56,948 nt of DNA from Cyanobium sp. Cruz-8D1 (GCF_024345975.1 NZ_JAGQCD010000023.1:1-56948); one strand, 5' to 3'; counted from the first letter of the stretch, positions 46,101 through 54,910 are shown. Notes: generated from the letters alone by a model not told the origin. A program made the numbers and translations.

Positions 46101-47512
46101 GACCTCACGTCGACGGCGGCCTCCTGGGCCGCAGGACGCCCCCAGCCGAGCTTGCGTTCCAGCTTCTGGATCATCTTGCCGGCCAGATCCAGGCCGGTGG
46201 CCGCTTCGATCCCCTCGAGTCCAGGGCTGGAGTTCACCTCCAGCAGCAGGGGCCCGCGGTGGGAGCGAAGGATGTCGACACCGGCCACATCAAGCCCCAG
46301 GGCCTTGCAGGCCTTGATGGCCATCTGCTTTTCAGGGGCGTCGAGCTGCACGGTCCGGGCCGATCCCCCCTGGTGCAGGTTGGCCCGGAACTCCCCCTCG
46401 GCAGCCCGGCGTTCGATGGCGGCCACCACCTTGCCGCCGACCACGAAGCAGCGCAGATCCGTGCCCCCGGCCTCCTTGATGAACTCCTGCACCAGCAGGT
46501 TGGCGTCGAGGCTCTGGAGCGCATTGATGACACTTTCCGCCGCCTTCTGGGTCTCGGCGAGCACGACGCCCTTGCCCTGGGCCCCTTCGAGCAACTTCAC
46601 GATCAGGGGGGCACCGCCCACCATGCGGATCAGGTCCACGGTGTCGAGGGGGGAATCGGCGAAACCCGTGATGGGCGTGTTGAGCCCGGCGCGGACGAAC
46701 TCCTGGGAGGCGAAGAGCTTGTCGCGGGAGACGGTGATGGCGTGGGCGCTGTTGAGGGACGGCACCCCCATCGATTCGAATTGCCGCGTCACGGCGCAGC
46801 CGTAGAAGGTGACGCTGGGGCGGATGCGCGGGATGACGGCGTCCACCGTGCCGAGCACGTCGCCGCCGCGGTAGTGGACCTCGGGATTGCGGGGATCCAG
46901 GCGGATGTAGCACTGGCGGATGTTGAGGAACTGCATGTGGTGGCCGCGTTCCTCGCCGGCCTCGATCAGGCGGCGGTTGCTGTAGAGATCGGGGTTGCTG
47001 GCCAGCAGCACGATCCGCAGGCCGTCGTCGCGCTTGCGGACATGACAATAGAGGGCGCGGCTCTCCTCGGCGCTGAGGGATCGCAGGTGGTGGCTGCCCT
47101 CCGGGTCCACCAGGATCCGGCCCACCATGGCCTGGCGGCCGAGCAGCATCCGGTAGCCCATGGCATCACGGTTGGCGAGGGTCAGCTCCACCTCCCAACT
47201 CTGCTCACCGAGCACTAGGCGCTCCCGGATCACGTAGCGGCTCTCCGGGACGCCGCTGGTGTTGCGCACCTCCCGCTTGGCCACCACGGGGGCCTCGTGG
47301 CGCACCACCACCACCCGATCGTCCTGGAGCGGGTGCACCTCAAAGCTCACCCAGGGACGGCCATCGCGGTCGAAGGGAACGATGTTGGTGGCATGGAGGG
47401 CGGAGGTGGCCGCACCGGAATCCACCCGGGCCTTGATCGCCGGCAGCCCGGCGTCGGGGAAGCTGCACCACTCCTCGCTGCCCACGATGATCTTGCCGTC
47501 GAAGCTGTCCAT
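46097..47512 (-). CDS. rimK: RimB-like protease domain fused to RimK-type glutamate ligase
   Basis: This 471-residue protein has an N-terminal retropepsin-like 'ATP-dependent zinc protease' domain (about 1-150; ARVDSGAATSALHA, GYRMLLGRQAM) and a C-terminal ATP-grasp RimK domain (about 160-460; FYGCAVTRQFESMGVPS, LVQEFIKEAGGTDLR, ANLHQGGSA, GLDVAGVDIL, LLEVNSSPGLEGIE). RimK adds glutamates to ribosomal protein S6 C-termini and RimB can remove them, so writer and eraser are on one chain. ATG at 47512 is chosen over the GTG/ATG leader upstream. Confidence 0.9.
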   Translation of the reverse strand: MDSFDGKIIVGSEEWCSFPDAGLPAIKARVDSGAATSALHATNIVPFDRDGRPWVSFEVHPLQDDRVVVVRHEAPVVAKREVRNTSGVPESRYVIRERLVLGEQSWEVELTLANRDAMGYRMLLGRQAMVGRILVDPEGSHHLRSLSAEESRALYCHVRKRDDGLRIVLLASNPDLYSNRRLIEAGEERGHHMQFLNIRQCYIRLDPRNPEVHYRGGDVLGTVDAVIPRIRPSVTFYGCAVTRQFESMGVPSLNSAHAITVSRDKLFASQEFVRAGLNTPITGFADSPLDTVDLIRMVGGAPLIVKLLEGAQGKGVVLAETQKAAESVINALQSLDANLLVQEFIKEAGGTDLRCFVVGGKVVAAIERRAAEGEFRANLHQGGSARTVQLDAPEKQMAIKACKALGLDVAGVDILRSHRGPLLLEVNSSPGLEGIEAATGLDLAGKMIQKLERKLGWGRPAAQEAAVDVRS

Positions 47513-47618
47513 GGATCCGGGGCGGGTGGCGTGGGGCGAGCCCACGAACCGCCATGCTCGCCAGTCGCCAGGCCGTTGTCGATCTTGCAGGCTGGGGAGT
47601 CTGTGCAGGCGATGATCA

Positions 47619-48008
47619 TTGGCGGAAGCTCCCTATCTGGTGGCGCTGGCCCTGCTGGAACAGGAGGGCCAGCGGGCCTTGCCGCTGAATGGCAAGTCGT
47701 TGCCCGTAACGGCGGCCGAGGCGCCCGATCCCGGCGACGACGGCCGCACCCTGGTGCTGGAACTGCTGTTGCGCCTCTGGCAGCGCAGCGAGGCCGGCGC
47801 CCTGCGGCGGGCCGCCGGGGAGCCCAGCCTGCTGCTGGTGGAGCTGCCGCTGGAAGCGCTGCAGGAACAGCTGCCCCGGCTCAAGGCCCGCTGGGTCGGC
47901 GGCGGCGCCACCGCCGACTTCCATGCCGAGCTGAGCACCCTGGCGATCCGGGGCTGGACGGTGTCGATCGCCCGCTACGAGCCGGTGCGTTTCACGGCCT
48001 GGCCCTGA
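47619..48008 (+). CDS. Hypothetical protein
   Basis: This roughly 129-residue protein is Leu/Ala-rich and soluble, with a central helix LVLELLLRLWQRSEAGALRR in shortened form and a C-terminal beta segment RGWTVSIARYEPVRFTAWP. The only usable starts are TTG at 47619, directly after an in-frame stop, and GTG at 47640. Codon bias is consistent with coding. The 3' end overlaps the convergent secreted-protein gene by 34 bases. No family recognised. Confidence 0.5.
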   Translation: MAEAPYLVALALLEQEGQRALPLNGKSLPVTAAEAPDPGDDGRTLVLELLLRLWQRSEAGALRRAAGEPSLLLVELPLEALQEQLPRLKARWVGGGATADFHAELSTLAIRGWTVSIARYEPVRFTAWP

Positions 48009-48496
48009 GGCGCGCTCAGGGGCGGCGCCGCGGCTGGTGGGGCAGCTGGTGGGCCACAGAGCTCGTCCACAAGGCGGAAGTAGGACGCAGGATCGCGGCG
48101 AGCCATGACCCGGGCTTCCGCTTCCCGCTGCCAGCGGCCTTCGCCGTAGAGCCGGGCCAGGTCGTGCTGGTCGCGACGGCTCAGGCCCCGGCGCAGTTCC
48201 TCCTCGCCCAGCAGCGGCTCCCCCCGCAGACACCGCGACTGCACCGCGTGCCACCCCTCATGCAGCAGCGTGTCGTTGAGGTTGCCACGGGGGCAGACCA
48301 CGATCCGCCGGCTCTCGCGCAGGTAGAGCCCGTACAGACCGCGCTCGGCGCAGCGGGGGTGGCTGCCGAGTACGTGGAAGCCGCGCTGCTCGAACGCGTC
48401 CACCAGCCGCTGGTACGGCAAGGTCTCCGCCCGGGCGGCGAGTGGCACAAGGGCCGCCAGCACCAAGCTCGCAACCGCAGGGTTCAGCCGTGCCAT
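47975..48496 (-). CDS. Secreted protein with HExxH-like motif
   Basis: This 173-residue protein has a signal peptide (cleavage near ARAE, residue 23) and a short periplasmic domain. The motif LLHEGWHAVQ contains His-Glu-x-x-His, typical of zinc peptidases, with three conserved-looking Cys nearby and RREAEARVMARRDP further on, where a third ligand Glu may lie. The Pro/Ala-rich tail overlaps the convergent gene. Peptidase activity is inferred only from the motif. Confidence 0.75.
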   Translation of the reverse strand: MARLNPAVASLVLAALVPLAARAETLPYQRLVDAFEQRGFHVLGSHPRCAERGLYGLYLRESRRIVVCPRGNLNDTLLHEGWHAVQSRCLRGEPLLGEEELRRGLSRRDQHDLARLYGEGRWQREAEARVMARRDPASYFRLVDELCGPPAAPPAAAPPLSAPQGQAVKRTGS

Positions 48497-48579
48497 GGAG
48501 ACGGTGATGGTCTGGGCAGGGGCTTGAAGGTATCCCGGAGACGCAGCAGGCTGGGTGACCCATCGCCAGCGCTCCGGCC

Positions 48580-49680
48580 ATGAACTCCCCCACCACCATC
48601 TCGGAAGAGGGACGGCTTGACGCGCTGAGGCAGGAGTTCGAACACGACGCCAGCTTCAACCAGGTGTTCGTGGTGCTCACCGTGGGCGCCACCTTGATCG
48701 CCACCCTGGGCCTGCTGGCCAACAGCACGGGGGTGGTGATCGGCGCCATGGTGGTGGCCCCCTGGATCATGCCGCTGCAGGCGATGGCCTTCGAGATCCT
48801 GCGGGGGCGGCTGCCGATGTTCCTGCGGGCCCTGTGCACCCTGATGCTGGGGGTGGTGATCTGTGTGCTGCTGGCGATGGCGGTGGGCCGTCTGGTGGCC
48901 TTCTCCAGCTTCGGCCGCGAGGTGATGAACCGCACCAGCCCCAACCTGCTGGATCTGGGGGTGGCGCTGGTGGCCGGAGCCGTAGCGATGTACGCCAAGC
49001 TGCGCAAGGAGGCCATCTCGGCCCTGGCCGGTCTGGCGATTGCGGTGGCCCTGGTGCCACCGATGTGCGTGGTGGGGATCCTGCTGGCCTCCTCGTTCTG
49101 GGCGCAGGCCTACGGAGCGCTGCTGCTGTTCGCCACAAACCTTCTCGGGATCATGGTGGGGGCGATGGCAGCCCTGGGGATTCTTGAGAAGGTGTACCGC
49201 CGCCGGCTGTTCCACAGCCGGCTGGGCCTCACCAGCGTGGCCCTCACCGCCCTGCTGGTGATCCCCCTGGGCAGCAGTTTCTTCGCCCTGGTGAGCCGAT
49301 CCCAGCGGGAAAACCAGGCCCAGAAGCTGGAGGCGGTGATCGAGCAACGGCTGCGCAGCAGCACGATCACCCTCGGGGGCGATCCCGCCATCGATCTGGT
49401 GGGCATTTCCATCAACTGGCAGCAGAACCCACCGCTGATCCGGGCCCGGGTGCGCGTGACCGATCCGACCCTGCCCACGGCCCGGCAAGTCGCCGGCGTC
49501 CAGGACTTCATCAACAAAACCCAGGCGCCCCTGCGCTTCCGGCTGGTGGTGCAACGCACCGCCGTGGACCTGATCGGACCGGACACCCCGCCAAATCCCC
49601 CCGAGCTGGAGGTGCTGCCGGTGCCCCCCCCGCCCCTGCCACCGCTGCCGCGTGAAGACGAGGAGGAGCAGGCGCCCTAG
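48580..49680 (+). CDS. DUF389 membrane protein (TIGR00341-like)
   Basis: This 366-residue protein has six or more transmembrane helices in the first 240 residues, with the DUF389 signature ANSTGVVIGAMVVAPWIMPLQ and later VALVPPMCVVGILLA. A soluble beta domain (about 250-335) and a Pro/Glu-rich tail follow. No transport substrate has been established for the family that I can name with confidence. It is divergent from the HExxH protein. Confidence 0.9.
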   Translation: MNSPTTISEEGRLDALRQEFEHDASFNQVFVVLTVGATLIATLGLLANSTGVVIGAMVVAPWIMPLQAMAFEILRGRLPMFLRALCTLMLGVVICVLLAMAVGRLVAFSSFGREVMNRTSPNLLDLGVALVAGAVAMYAKLRKEAISALAGLAIAVALVPPMCVVGILLASSFWAQAYGALLLFATNLLGIMVGAMAALGILEKVYRRRLFHSRLGLTSVALTALLVIPLGSSFFALVSRSQRENQAQKLEAVIEQRLRSSTITLGGDPAIDLVGISINWQQNPPLIRARVRVTDPTLPTARQVAGVQDFINKTQAPLRFRLVVQRTAVDLIGPDTPPNPPELEVLPVPPPPLPPLPREDEEEQAP

Positions 49681-49740
49681 CGGGACCAGTGAGCCCTTGG
49701 CGGCCATGGCGCTGTCGCTTTCGTTACCTCGTCGCCACGC

Positions 49741-49770
49741 CTTAACCAAAAGCCCACCCAGTCTCGGGTT
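49741..49770 (+). promoter_or_regulatory. Possible Pho box upstream of pstS
   Basis: CTTAACCA at 49741-49748 matches the cyanobacterial PhoB-box consensus (pyrimidine-TTAA-pyrimidine-pyrimidine-T/A). The next eight-base units at 11-base steps are poor matches, so this is at best a half-site. Its position 44 bases before the pstS GTG is suitable. Confidence 0.35.
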
Positions 49771-49791
49771 AGATGTACCCATATACACGTT

Positions 49792-50832
49792 GTGAATCCC
49801 TTGTCCATTCCCCCCCAGCTGACCGTCGCCCATCTGCGTCGAGCGTCGCTGCCGATCGGGCTCGTCGCTTTGACGCTCAGCATCGGTGCCTGCGGCGGTG
49901 GTCGCCGGCTGCCGTCGCTCAACGGCGCCGGAGCCTCCTTCCCCGCTCCGGCCTACCAGCGCTGGGCGGCCGACTACAAGGCCGCCAAGGGCTACCTGGT
50001 GAACTATCAGTCGGTGGGTTCCGGGCAGGGGGTGCGCTCGTTCCTGGCCGGCTCGGTTGATTTCGGCGCCACTGACGAACAGCTCAGCGACGCGAATTTC
50101 AAAGAGGGCATGGCCGGCCAGCGCGGCGCCGTGCAGATCCCGATGCTGGGCGGCACGATCAGCCCGGCCTATAACAATCCCAACTGCCCCGATCTCAAGC
50201 TGACCCAGACCCAGCTGGCCGACATCTTCCTCGGCAAGATCACCAACTGGAGCGCCCTGGGTTGTCCGTCCAGACCCCTCAAAGTGGTGCACCGCTCCGA
50301 TGGCTCCGGCACCACCTTCAACTTCACCAATTCGCTGGCCTGCTTCTCGCCGGAGTGGAAACAGCGGGTGGGCGTCGGCAAGGCGGTGCAATGGCCCGTG
50401 GGGCTGGGCGCCAGGGGGAACGAAGGCGTGGCCGGCCTGATCCAGAACACCCCCGGCTCTCTCGGCTATGTGAACCAGGCCTTCCTGCGCGGTGATGTGA
50501 AGCCGGCGGCGCTGCAAAACAAGGACGGGCAATTTGTGCTTGCTGACTCCAAGACCGGAGCGGCGGCGCTGAACAACATCACCCTCGATGAGCGCCTGGG
50601 TGGGGAAGGCTGCAATCCAAAAGGAGCCGAAAGCTTCCCGATCGTGGCCTTCACCTGGATCCTGGCTTACCAGGGCGGGCAGGGGGAGAAGAAGGCCGAA
50701 GCCGTGCGCACCTTCCTGCTTTGGGCTCTGGAGGAAGGTCCCCAGCAGCAGGCCGCCGAACTGGGCTTCGTTCCCCTCACCGGCGACGTGCTGAAGCGGG
50801 CCAAGGAGGAGGTGGCCAAGATCAAGGACTGA
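49792..50832 (+). CDS. pstS: Phosphate-binding protein PstS (ABC transporter)
   Basis: This 346-residue lipoprotein has a lipobox LSIGAC with lipid-bearing Cys34, then a phosphate-binding domain beginning LNGAGASFPAPAYQRW. Other family elements include VGSGQGVRSFLAGSVDFGATDE, KVVHRSDGSGTTFNFTNS and ARGNEGVAGLIQNTPGSLGY (all cited in part). It captures phosphate in the periplasm for the PstCAB permease, which is not in the window. It starts with GTG at 49792, and a possible Pho box lies upstream, consistent with phosphate-starvation control. Confidence 0.95.
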   Translation: MNPLSIPPQLTVAHLRRASLPIGLVALTLSIGACGGGRRLPSLNGAGASFPAPAYQRWAADYKAAKGYLVNYQSVGSGQGVRSFLAGSVDFGATDEQLSDANFKEGMAGQRGAVQIPMLGGTISPAYNNPNCPDLKLTQTQLADIFLGKITNWSALGCPSRPLKVVHRSDGSGTTFNFTNSLACFSPEWKQRVGVGKAVQWPVGLGARGNEGVAGLIQNTPGSLGYVNQAFLRGDVKPAALQNKDGQFVLADSKTGAAALNNITLDERLGGEGCNPKGAESFPIVAFTWILAYQGGQGEKKAEAVRTFLLWALEEGPQQQAAELGFVPLTGDVLKRAKEEVAKIKD

Positions 50833-50882
50833 TCCAACCGCCGGGGTGACCGCCCAGACTGGCAGCGGTTCGCCAGGCGTCG

Positions 50883-51668
50883 ATGAACTCCAGTGCCATG
50901 CCTCAGCTGAGGCGCGTCTGGTTCTTCGGCCGGGTGAGCCTGCTGCTGCTGGGCATCGAAGCCTGCAGGGTTCTGGTGCACCGGCAGCACTGGGAGGTGC
51001 TGACCCCGAATCCCCTGTTCTCGGCCCTGGTGGCCTCCGAGGTGTTCCTGCTGGGCTTCCTCCTGAATGGGGTTCTGACCGATTACAAGGAAGGGGAGAA
51101 GCTGCCGGGTGAGCTGGCCGCCGCCCTGGAGTGCATCGCCCTGGAGGTGCAAGGCCTGCCGTTGCTGCAGCCGAATGCCGAGGTGAAGGGGAGCCTGGCG
51201 CTGCTGGCGGATTTCAGCGGAGCCCTCCTGGCCTGGATGCAGGAGGCCGGGCCGACCCTGGCGCTGCTGGAGCGGCTCAACGAACTGCAGTTAGCGATTG
51301 AGCAGCTCGGCTGCCTGTATCCGGCACCGCTGCAGGCACGCCTGTTGCTCGAACTGGCCCAGATCCGCCGAGGCGTGCAGCGCATCGACGTGATTCGCAG
51401 CACGACGTTCGTCCCTTCCGTCTACGGCATGGCCTACATCGGCACGGGGGTTCTCACCATCGGGCTTGTGCTCTCGAGAATCGAGCCCTTCGCCGAATCC
51501 CTCTTTTTCATCGGCGTGATCTGCTTCCTGCTGATCAAGCTGCTGCTGCTGATCACCGATCTCGACAACCCTTTCGGGTCCTCCCAGGCGATGTCGGTGG
51601 AGAACGTTTCCTTGCTGCCCGTCGCCGACGCGGTGCAGCGGCTCCGGCAGGTGGCGGAGGCCGGCTGA
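50883..51668 (+). CDS. DUF4239/bestrophin-like membrane protein
   Basis: This 261-residue protein has two N-terminal hydrophobic helices (about 14-28 and 46-65), a soluble helical segment (about 70-170) and two C-terminal transmembrane helices (YIGTGVLTIGLVL and FFIGVICFLLIKLLLLI). The two-plus-two layout resembles DUF4239/bestrophin-like proteins, but no signature is decisive. It follows pstS by 50 bases on the same strand. Confidence 0.75.
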   Translation: MNSSAMPQLRRVWFFGRVSLLLLGIEACRVLVHRQHWEVLTPNPLFSALVASEVFLLGFLLNGVLTDYKEGEKLPGELAAALECIALEVQGLPLLQPNAEVKGSLALLADFSGALLAWMQEAGPTLALLERLNELQLAIEQLGCLYPAPLQARLLLELAQIRRGVQRIDVIRSTTFVPSVYGMAYIGTGVLTIGLVLSRIEPFAESLFFIGVICFLLIKLLLLITDLDNPFGSSQAMSVENVSLLPVADAVQRLRQVAEAG

Positions 51669-51710
51669 GGCACACCTGGCAGGCAGAGCTGGCTGCACCG
51701 AGAGAGCGCT

Positions 51711-52451
51711 TCAGGCGCCGACGCTGAGCAGTTTCCAGGCGGCGATCAGCAGCACCAGCGCCAGCAGCCGGCGGATCCAGGGCGACGGTAAGCGGCGGCT
51801 GCCGCCGTAGGCACCCAACGTGCCGCCGACCAGCACCACCCCCGCCAGCGGCGCGAGAGCCCCAGGGTCCGGCAGGGCAGCGACGCCCTGGCGCAGCAGC
51901 AGGCCGGCCAGGCCGGCGATCGAGTTCACCAGGATGAAGGCCACCGACACCGCCGCCGCCTGCTTCGGCAACAGCCAGGAGCGCAGGATCATCCAGGGCG
52001 TCAGAAAGATGCCGCCACCGGTGCCGGTGAGGCCGGCCAGCAGCCCCAGGGTTGCGCCGGTGAGGGCCACGACCCGGCGGCGGGGCAGCCGCATCGCCTC
52101 CGGATCGCTCGGCGTCCTATGGGCGGCCAACCGCCAGGCGGAAAACAGCAGCACCACCCCGATCAACTGGCGCAGCAGAACGGCCGGCAGGGTGATGGCG
52201 CCGCCAACCAGGGCCGCGGGCACCGACACCAGGGCCAGCGGCACAAAGACATCACGGCGGAAGTGGCCGGCGGCGATGAACTGCAGCGTGCCGACGCTGG
52301 CCACCAGCACGTTGAGCACCAGGGCGATCGCGCGGATCTCGGCCGCCGGTACACCCGCCAGGGCCAGCACAGCGATGTAGCCGGAGGCACCGGCGTGGCC
52401 CACCGAGGCATAGAGAAGGGCCACCGCCGCCAGGGCGATCAGCAGGGGCAT
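51711..52451 (-). CDS. TauE/SafE family permease
   Basis: This 246-residue protein has seven to eight transmembrane helices and family features: an N-terminal GASGYIAVLALAGVPAAEIR and the internal repeat GLTGTGGGIFLTPWMI. TSUP transporters export sulfite, sulfoacetate or related organic anions. The specificity is not evident. It lies between convergent and divergent neighbours, with the cbpA gene starting 44 bases beyond its ATG. Confidence 0.92.
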   Translation of the reverse strand: MPLLIALAAVALLYASVGHAGASGYIAVLALAGVPAAEIRAIALVLNVLVASVGTLQFIAAGHFRRDVFVPLALVSVPAALVGGAITLPAVLLRQLIGVVLLFSAWRLAAHRTPSDPEAMRLPRRRVVALTGATLGLLAGLTGTGGGIFLTPWMILRSWLLPKQAAAVSVAFILVNSIAGLAGLLLRQGVAALPDPGALAPLAGVVLVGGTLGAYGGSRRLPSPWIRRLLALVLLIAAWKLLSVGA

Positions 52452-52495
52452 AGGAGGATGGCCGCGGATCTCGGGAGCCGGGCGGGGATGCTGGA

Positions 52496-53458
52496 ATGAA
52501 GTTCAAGGACTACTACGCCAGCCTGGGAGTTGAGCGCGACGCCACGGGCGAGGAGATCAAAAAGGCCTACCGAAAACTGGCGCGCCAGTATCACCCCGAC
52601 GTCGCCAAACAGGAGGGGGCGGAGGAGCGATTCAAGGAGATCAGCGAGGCCTACCAGACCCTCTGCGATCCGGAGAAGCGCCAGGCCTATGACGACCTCG
52701 GCCGCCATGGCCCCGGCGAGGAGTTCCATCCCTCCCCGGAATGGGAGACCCGCTTCTCACGCGGCGGCGGCCAGCAGGAGGTCGACCTGGCCGATCTGTT
52801 CGAGCGGATGGGCTTCGGCGGCTTCGGTGGCGGCACCGGCGGACCCCGGCGCCAGGCGGCGGACTTCCCGATCCGCGGCCAGGACGTGGAGGTGGCCACC
52901 GAACTCAGCCTCGAGCAGGCGGCCCGCGGCACCGAGGTGTCGTTCTCGCTCAGCGTTCCGGCCCTGCGGGCCGATGGCCGAGTCGAGACGCAGACCCGCA
53001 GCGGCCGCATCCGGGTGCCCCGCGGAGTGGTGGAGGGGGAGCGGCTGCGGGTTCCAGGTAAGGGCGGCGACGGCATCGCCGGCGGTCCCCCCGGCGATCT
53101 CTATCTGGTGATCCGGCTGGCGCCCCATCCCCGCTTCCGGGCCGTGGGACACGACCTCTATCTGGAGCTGCCGATCGCCCCCTGGGAGGCGGCCCTGGGG
53201 GCCGACATCACTGTGCCCAGCCTCGATAGGCCAGTGGCGGTGAGCCTGAAGCCGGGGATGCGCAGCGGCCAGAAGCTGCGCCTGGCCGGCAAGGGCCTGC
53301 CCCACCGGCGCGACGGGGCGGGCGATCTCTACGGTGTGATTCAGATCGTGCTGCCCGAACGGATCGGCGAACGGGAGCAGGCGCTGTACCGCGAGCTCGC
53401 CGAAGCCTCCGCGTTTCATCCCCGCCACCACCTCGAAGGACCCCCCACCGATGGCTGA
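52496..53458 (+). CDS. cbpA: CbpA-type DnaJ co-chaperone
   Basis: This 320-residue protein has an N-terminal J domain (about 4-68; DYYASLGVERDATGEEIKKAY and HPDVAK with the HPD tripeptide), a Gly/Phe-rich linker (GFGGFGGGTGG) and the DnaJ C-terminal substrate-binding domain with RIRVPRGVVEGERLRVPGKG. It lacks the zinc-finger region, as in CbpA rather than DnaJ. It stimulates DnaK. The stop overlaps the cbpM ATG by eight bases. Confidence 0.95.
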   Translation: MKFKDYYASLGVERDATGEEIKKAYRKLARQYHPDVAKQEGAEERFKEISEAYQTLCDPEKRQAYDDLGRHGPGEEFHPSPEWETRFSRGGGQQEVDLADLFERMGFGGFGGGTGGPRRQAADFPIRGQDVEVATELSLEQAARGTEVSFSLSVPALRADGRVETQTRSGRIRVPRGVVEGERLRVPGKGGDGIAGGPPGDLYLVIRLAPHPRFRAVGHDLYLELPIAPWEAALGADITVPSLDRPVAVSLKPGMRSGQKLRLAGKGLPHRRDGAGDLYGVIQIVLPERIGEREQALYRELAEASAFHPRHHLEGPPTDG

Positions 53459-53765
53459 CGATCTGCTGATCCCCGATGACGACGACGAGGGGTGCACCGT
53501 GGCCCTCGAGGAGCTGCTGGCCGCTTCGGGCCTGGGCCACGAGGAGGTGATCGAACTCGTGCAGTTCGGGGTGTTCCGCTGCGCCCAGCACGCGCCGGTG
53601 TGGACCTTCCATGTCCATACCGTGAGCCTGGCCCGCCGCGCCGCCCGCCTGCGCGACGACTTCGGCCTCAACGTGCCGGGAATGGCCCTGGCCCTCACCT
53701 ACCTGGAGCGGATCGAGTCCCTCGAGGGAAGGCTGCGGGAGCTGGAATCGCAGTTGCCGCGTTGA
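53451..53765 (+). CDS. cbpM: Chaperone modulatory protein CbpM
   Basis: This 104-residue protein has a MerR-like fold (LLAASGLGHEEVIELVQFGVF, followed by RAARLRDDFGLNVPGMALALTYLERIE, in parts). CbpM binds the J domain of CbpA and inhibits its action on DnaK. The overlapping arrangement with cbpA is the standard gene pair and supports the assignment. Confidence 0.9.
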   Translation: MADDLLIPDDDDEGCTVALEELLAASGLGHEEVIELVQFGVFRCAQHAPVWTFHVHTVSLARRAARLRDDFGLNVPGMALALTYLERIESLEGRLRELESQLPR

Positions 53766-53787
53766 GGCTTAGGCCATGGTGGGCGAT

Positions 53788-54048
53788 CTACAGCCCCACC
53801 TTGCGGCGGCCCCAGGCCATGCCGGCCGCATAGCCGATCGCCGGCAGCAGCAGCCCGAGGTTCAGGGGGATCTGCACCACCAGGGCGATGCCCACCAGCC
53901 AAGGGACCAGCAGCAGGCAGCCGAAGGCCAGCTGGCTGAAGCGGGAACGGCGCGCCAGGCGGCCCGAGCCCTGCACCAGCCGAGGGACGCCCTTGCCAAG
54001 GCCGAAGCCCAGAAGCACGGTGACAACGGTGAGCAGGATCGCGCCCAT
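53788..54048 (-). CDS. Small membrane protein of unknown function
   Basis: This 86-residue protein has an N-terminal helix (ILLTVVTVLLGFGLG), a basic linker and two further hydrophobic segments (FGCLLLVPWLVGIALVV, LGLLLPAIGYAAGMAWG). ATG at 54048 is preferred; a start at 54078 would add ten residues. It converges on cbpM. No family is recognised. Confidence 0.6.
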   Translation of the reverse strand: MGAILLTVVTVLLGFGLGKGVPRLVQGSGRLARRSRFSQLAFGCLLLVPWLVGIALVVQIPLNLGLLLPAIGYAAGMAWGRRKVGL

Positions 54049-54116
54049 GGTGGGAAGGCAAGCCCCCGGATTCTGCATCCAGCCGACCTAATGTGGTCAC
54101 AGCAATGCCCGTAACC

Positions 54117-54416
54117 ATGGCCGATGTGGTCGCGAGTCAGGTGTCGGTGCGGGAGCTGAAGGCCCACCTCTCCTCATGGCTGGCTCGCGCTCAGTCCGGC
54201 GAAGTGCTGGAGGTCACGTCCCACCGCAGGCCGATCGCCCGCATCACCGCTGTCAGGACATCAGACCCAAGAGCCACCGATCCGCTGCAGGCGGCGATGG
54301 ATGCCGGCCTCGTCAGCTGGAGCGGACAGAAGCCTGCTTTCCCCCCTCCGATCCGTCTCAAGGGTGGAGGCAAAAGCGTCAGTGAGATGGTGCTGGAGGA
54401 CCGGGGTCAGGGGTGA
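54117..54416 (+). CDS. Phd/YefM-type antitoxin
   Basis: This 99-residue protein has the Phd/YefM N-terminal fold: VSVRELKAHLSSWLARAQSGEVLEVTSHRRPIARI in parts, with the typical 'ITSHGRPVARI'-like element. It would bind DNA as a dimer and neutralise the PIN toxin with its C-terminus. Alternative starts are ATG 54105 and GTG 54093. The stop overlaps the toxin GTG as GTGA. Confidence 0.9.
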   Translation: MADVVASQVSVRELKAHLSSWLARAQSGEVLEVTSHRRPIARITAVRTSDPRATDPLQAAMDAGLVSWSGQKPAFPPPIRLKGGGKSVSEMVLEDRGQG

Positions 54417-54838
54417 TCCTCTTCTGCGACACCAGTGCGCTGATCAAGCTGCTGATCAGCGAGCCGGGCTCCGATCGGATGCACCAGGCCAGCCTTGAGG
54501 CGGAGTCCCTTGCGGTGTGCCGCCTCACCTGGGCCGAGGCGATGGCGGGCCTGGCCCGTCGGCAGCGGGAACACCCCCAGGACACCGAAGCGCTGGAGCA
54601 GGCCCGTCAGCAACTGATCGTTAGCTGGGAGCACTGCACGATCGTGGAGGTGACCCAGCGGCTTGTCGAAACGGCCGGGCGCTTCGCCGATGGCTTCGCC
54701 CTGCGGGGCTACGACAGTGTCCAGCTGGCGGCCGCCCATGAACTGCATCGCAGCAGCGATCAGCCGGTCACCTTCGCCTGTTTCGACCGACGCCTGCGGC
54801 AGGCGGCCGCTCTGATGCGGCTGGACGTGCTGGCTTGA
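54413..54838 (+). CDS. PIN-domain toxin (VapC-like)
   Basis: This 141-residue putative RNase has the PIN acidic residues Asp6 (FCDTSALIK), Glu42 (TWAEAMAGL), Asp101 (GYDSVQLAAAH) and Asp125 (FACFDRRLRQAA). VapC toxins cleave RNA, often initiator tRNA or rRNA, and are held in check by the cognate antitoxin. The GTG start overlaps the antitoxin stop, forming a coupled type II toxin-antitoxin pair. Confidence 0.9.
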   Translation: MILFCDTSALIKLLISEPGSDRMHQASLEAESLAVCRLTWAEAMAGLARRQREHPQDTEALEQARQQLIVSWEHCTIVEVTQRLVETAGRFADGFALRGYDSVQLAAAHELHRSSDQPVTFACFDRRLRQAAALMRLDVLA

Positions 54839-54910
54839 GATGGGCCGGCCAGGTCTGAAGCTTCAGGGCGCAGCGGAACGGCCTGGGGCGAAAGGCAAAC
54901 GAGCGGGCAA

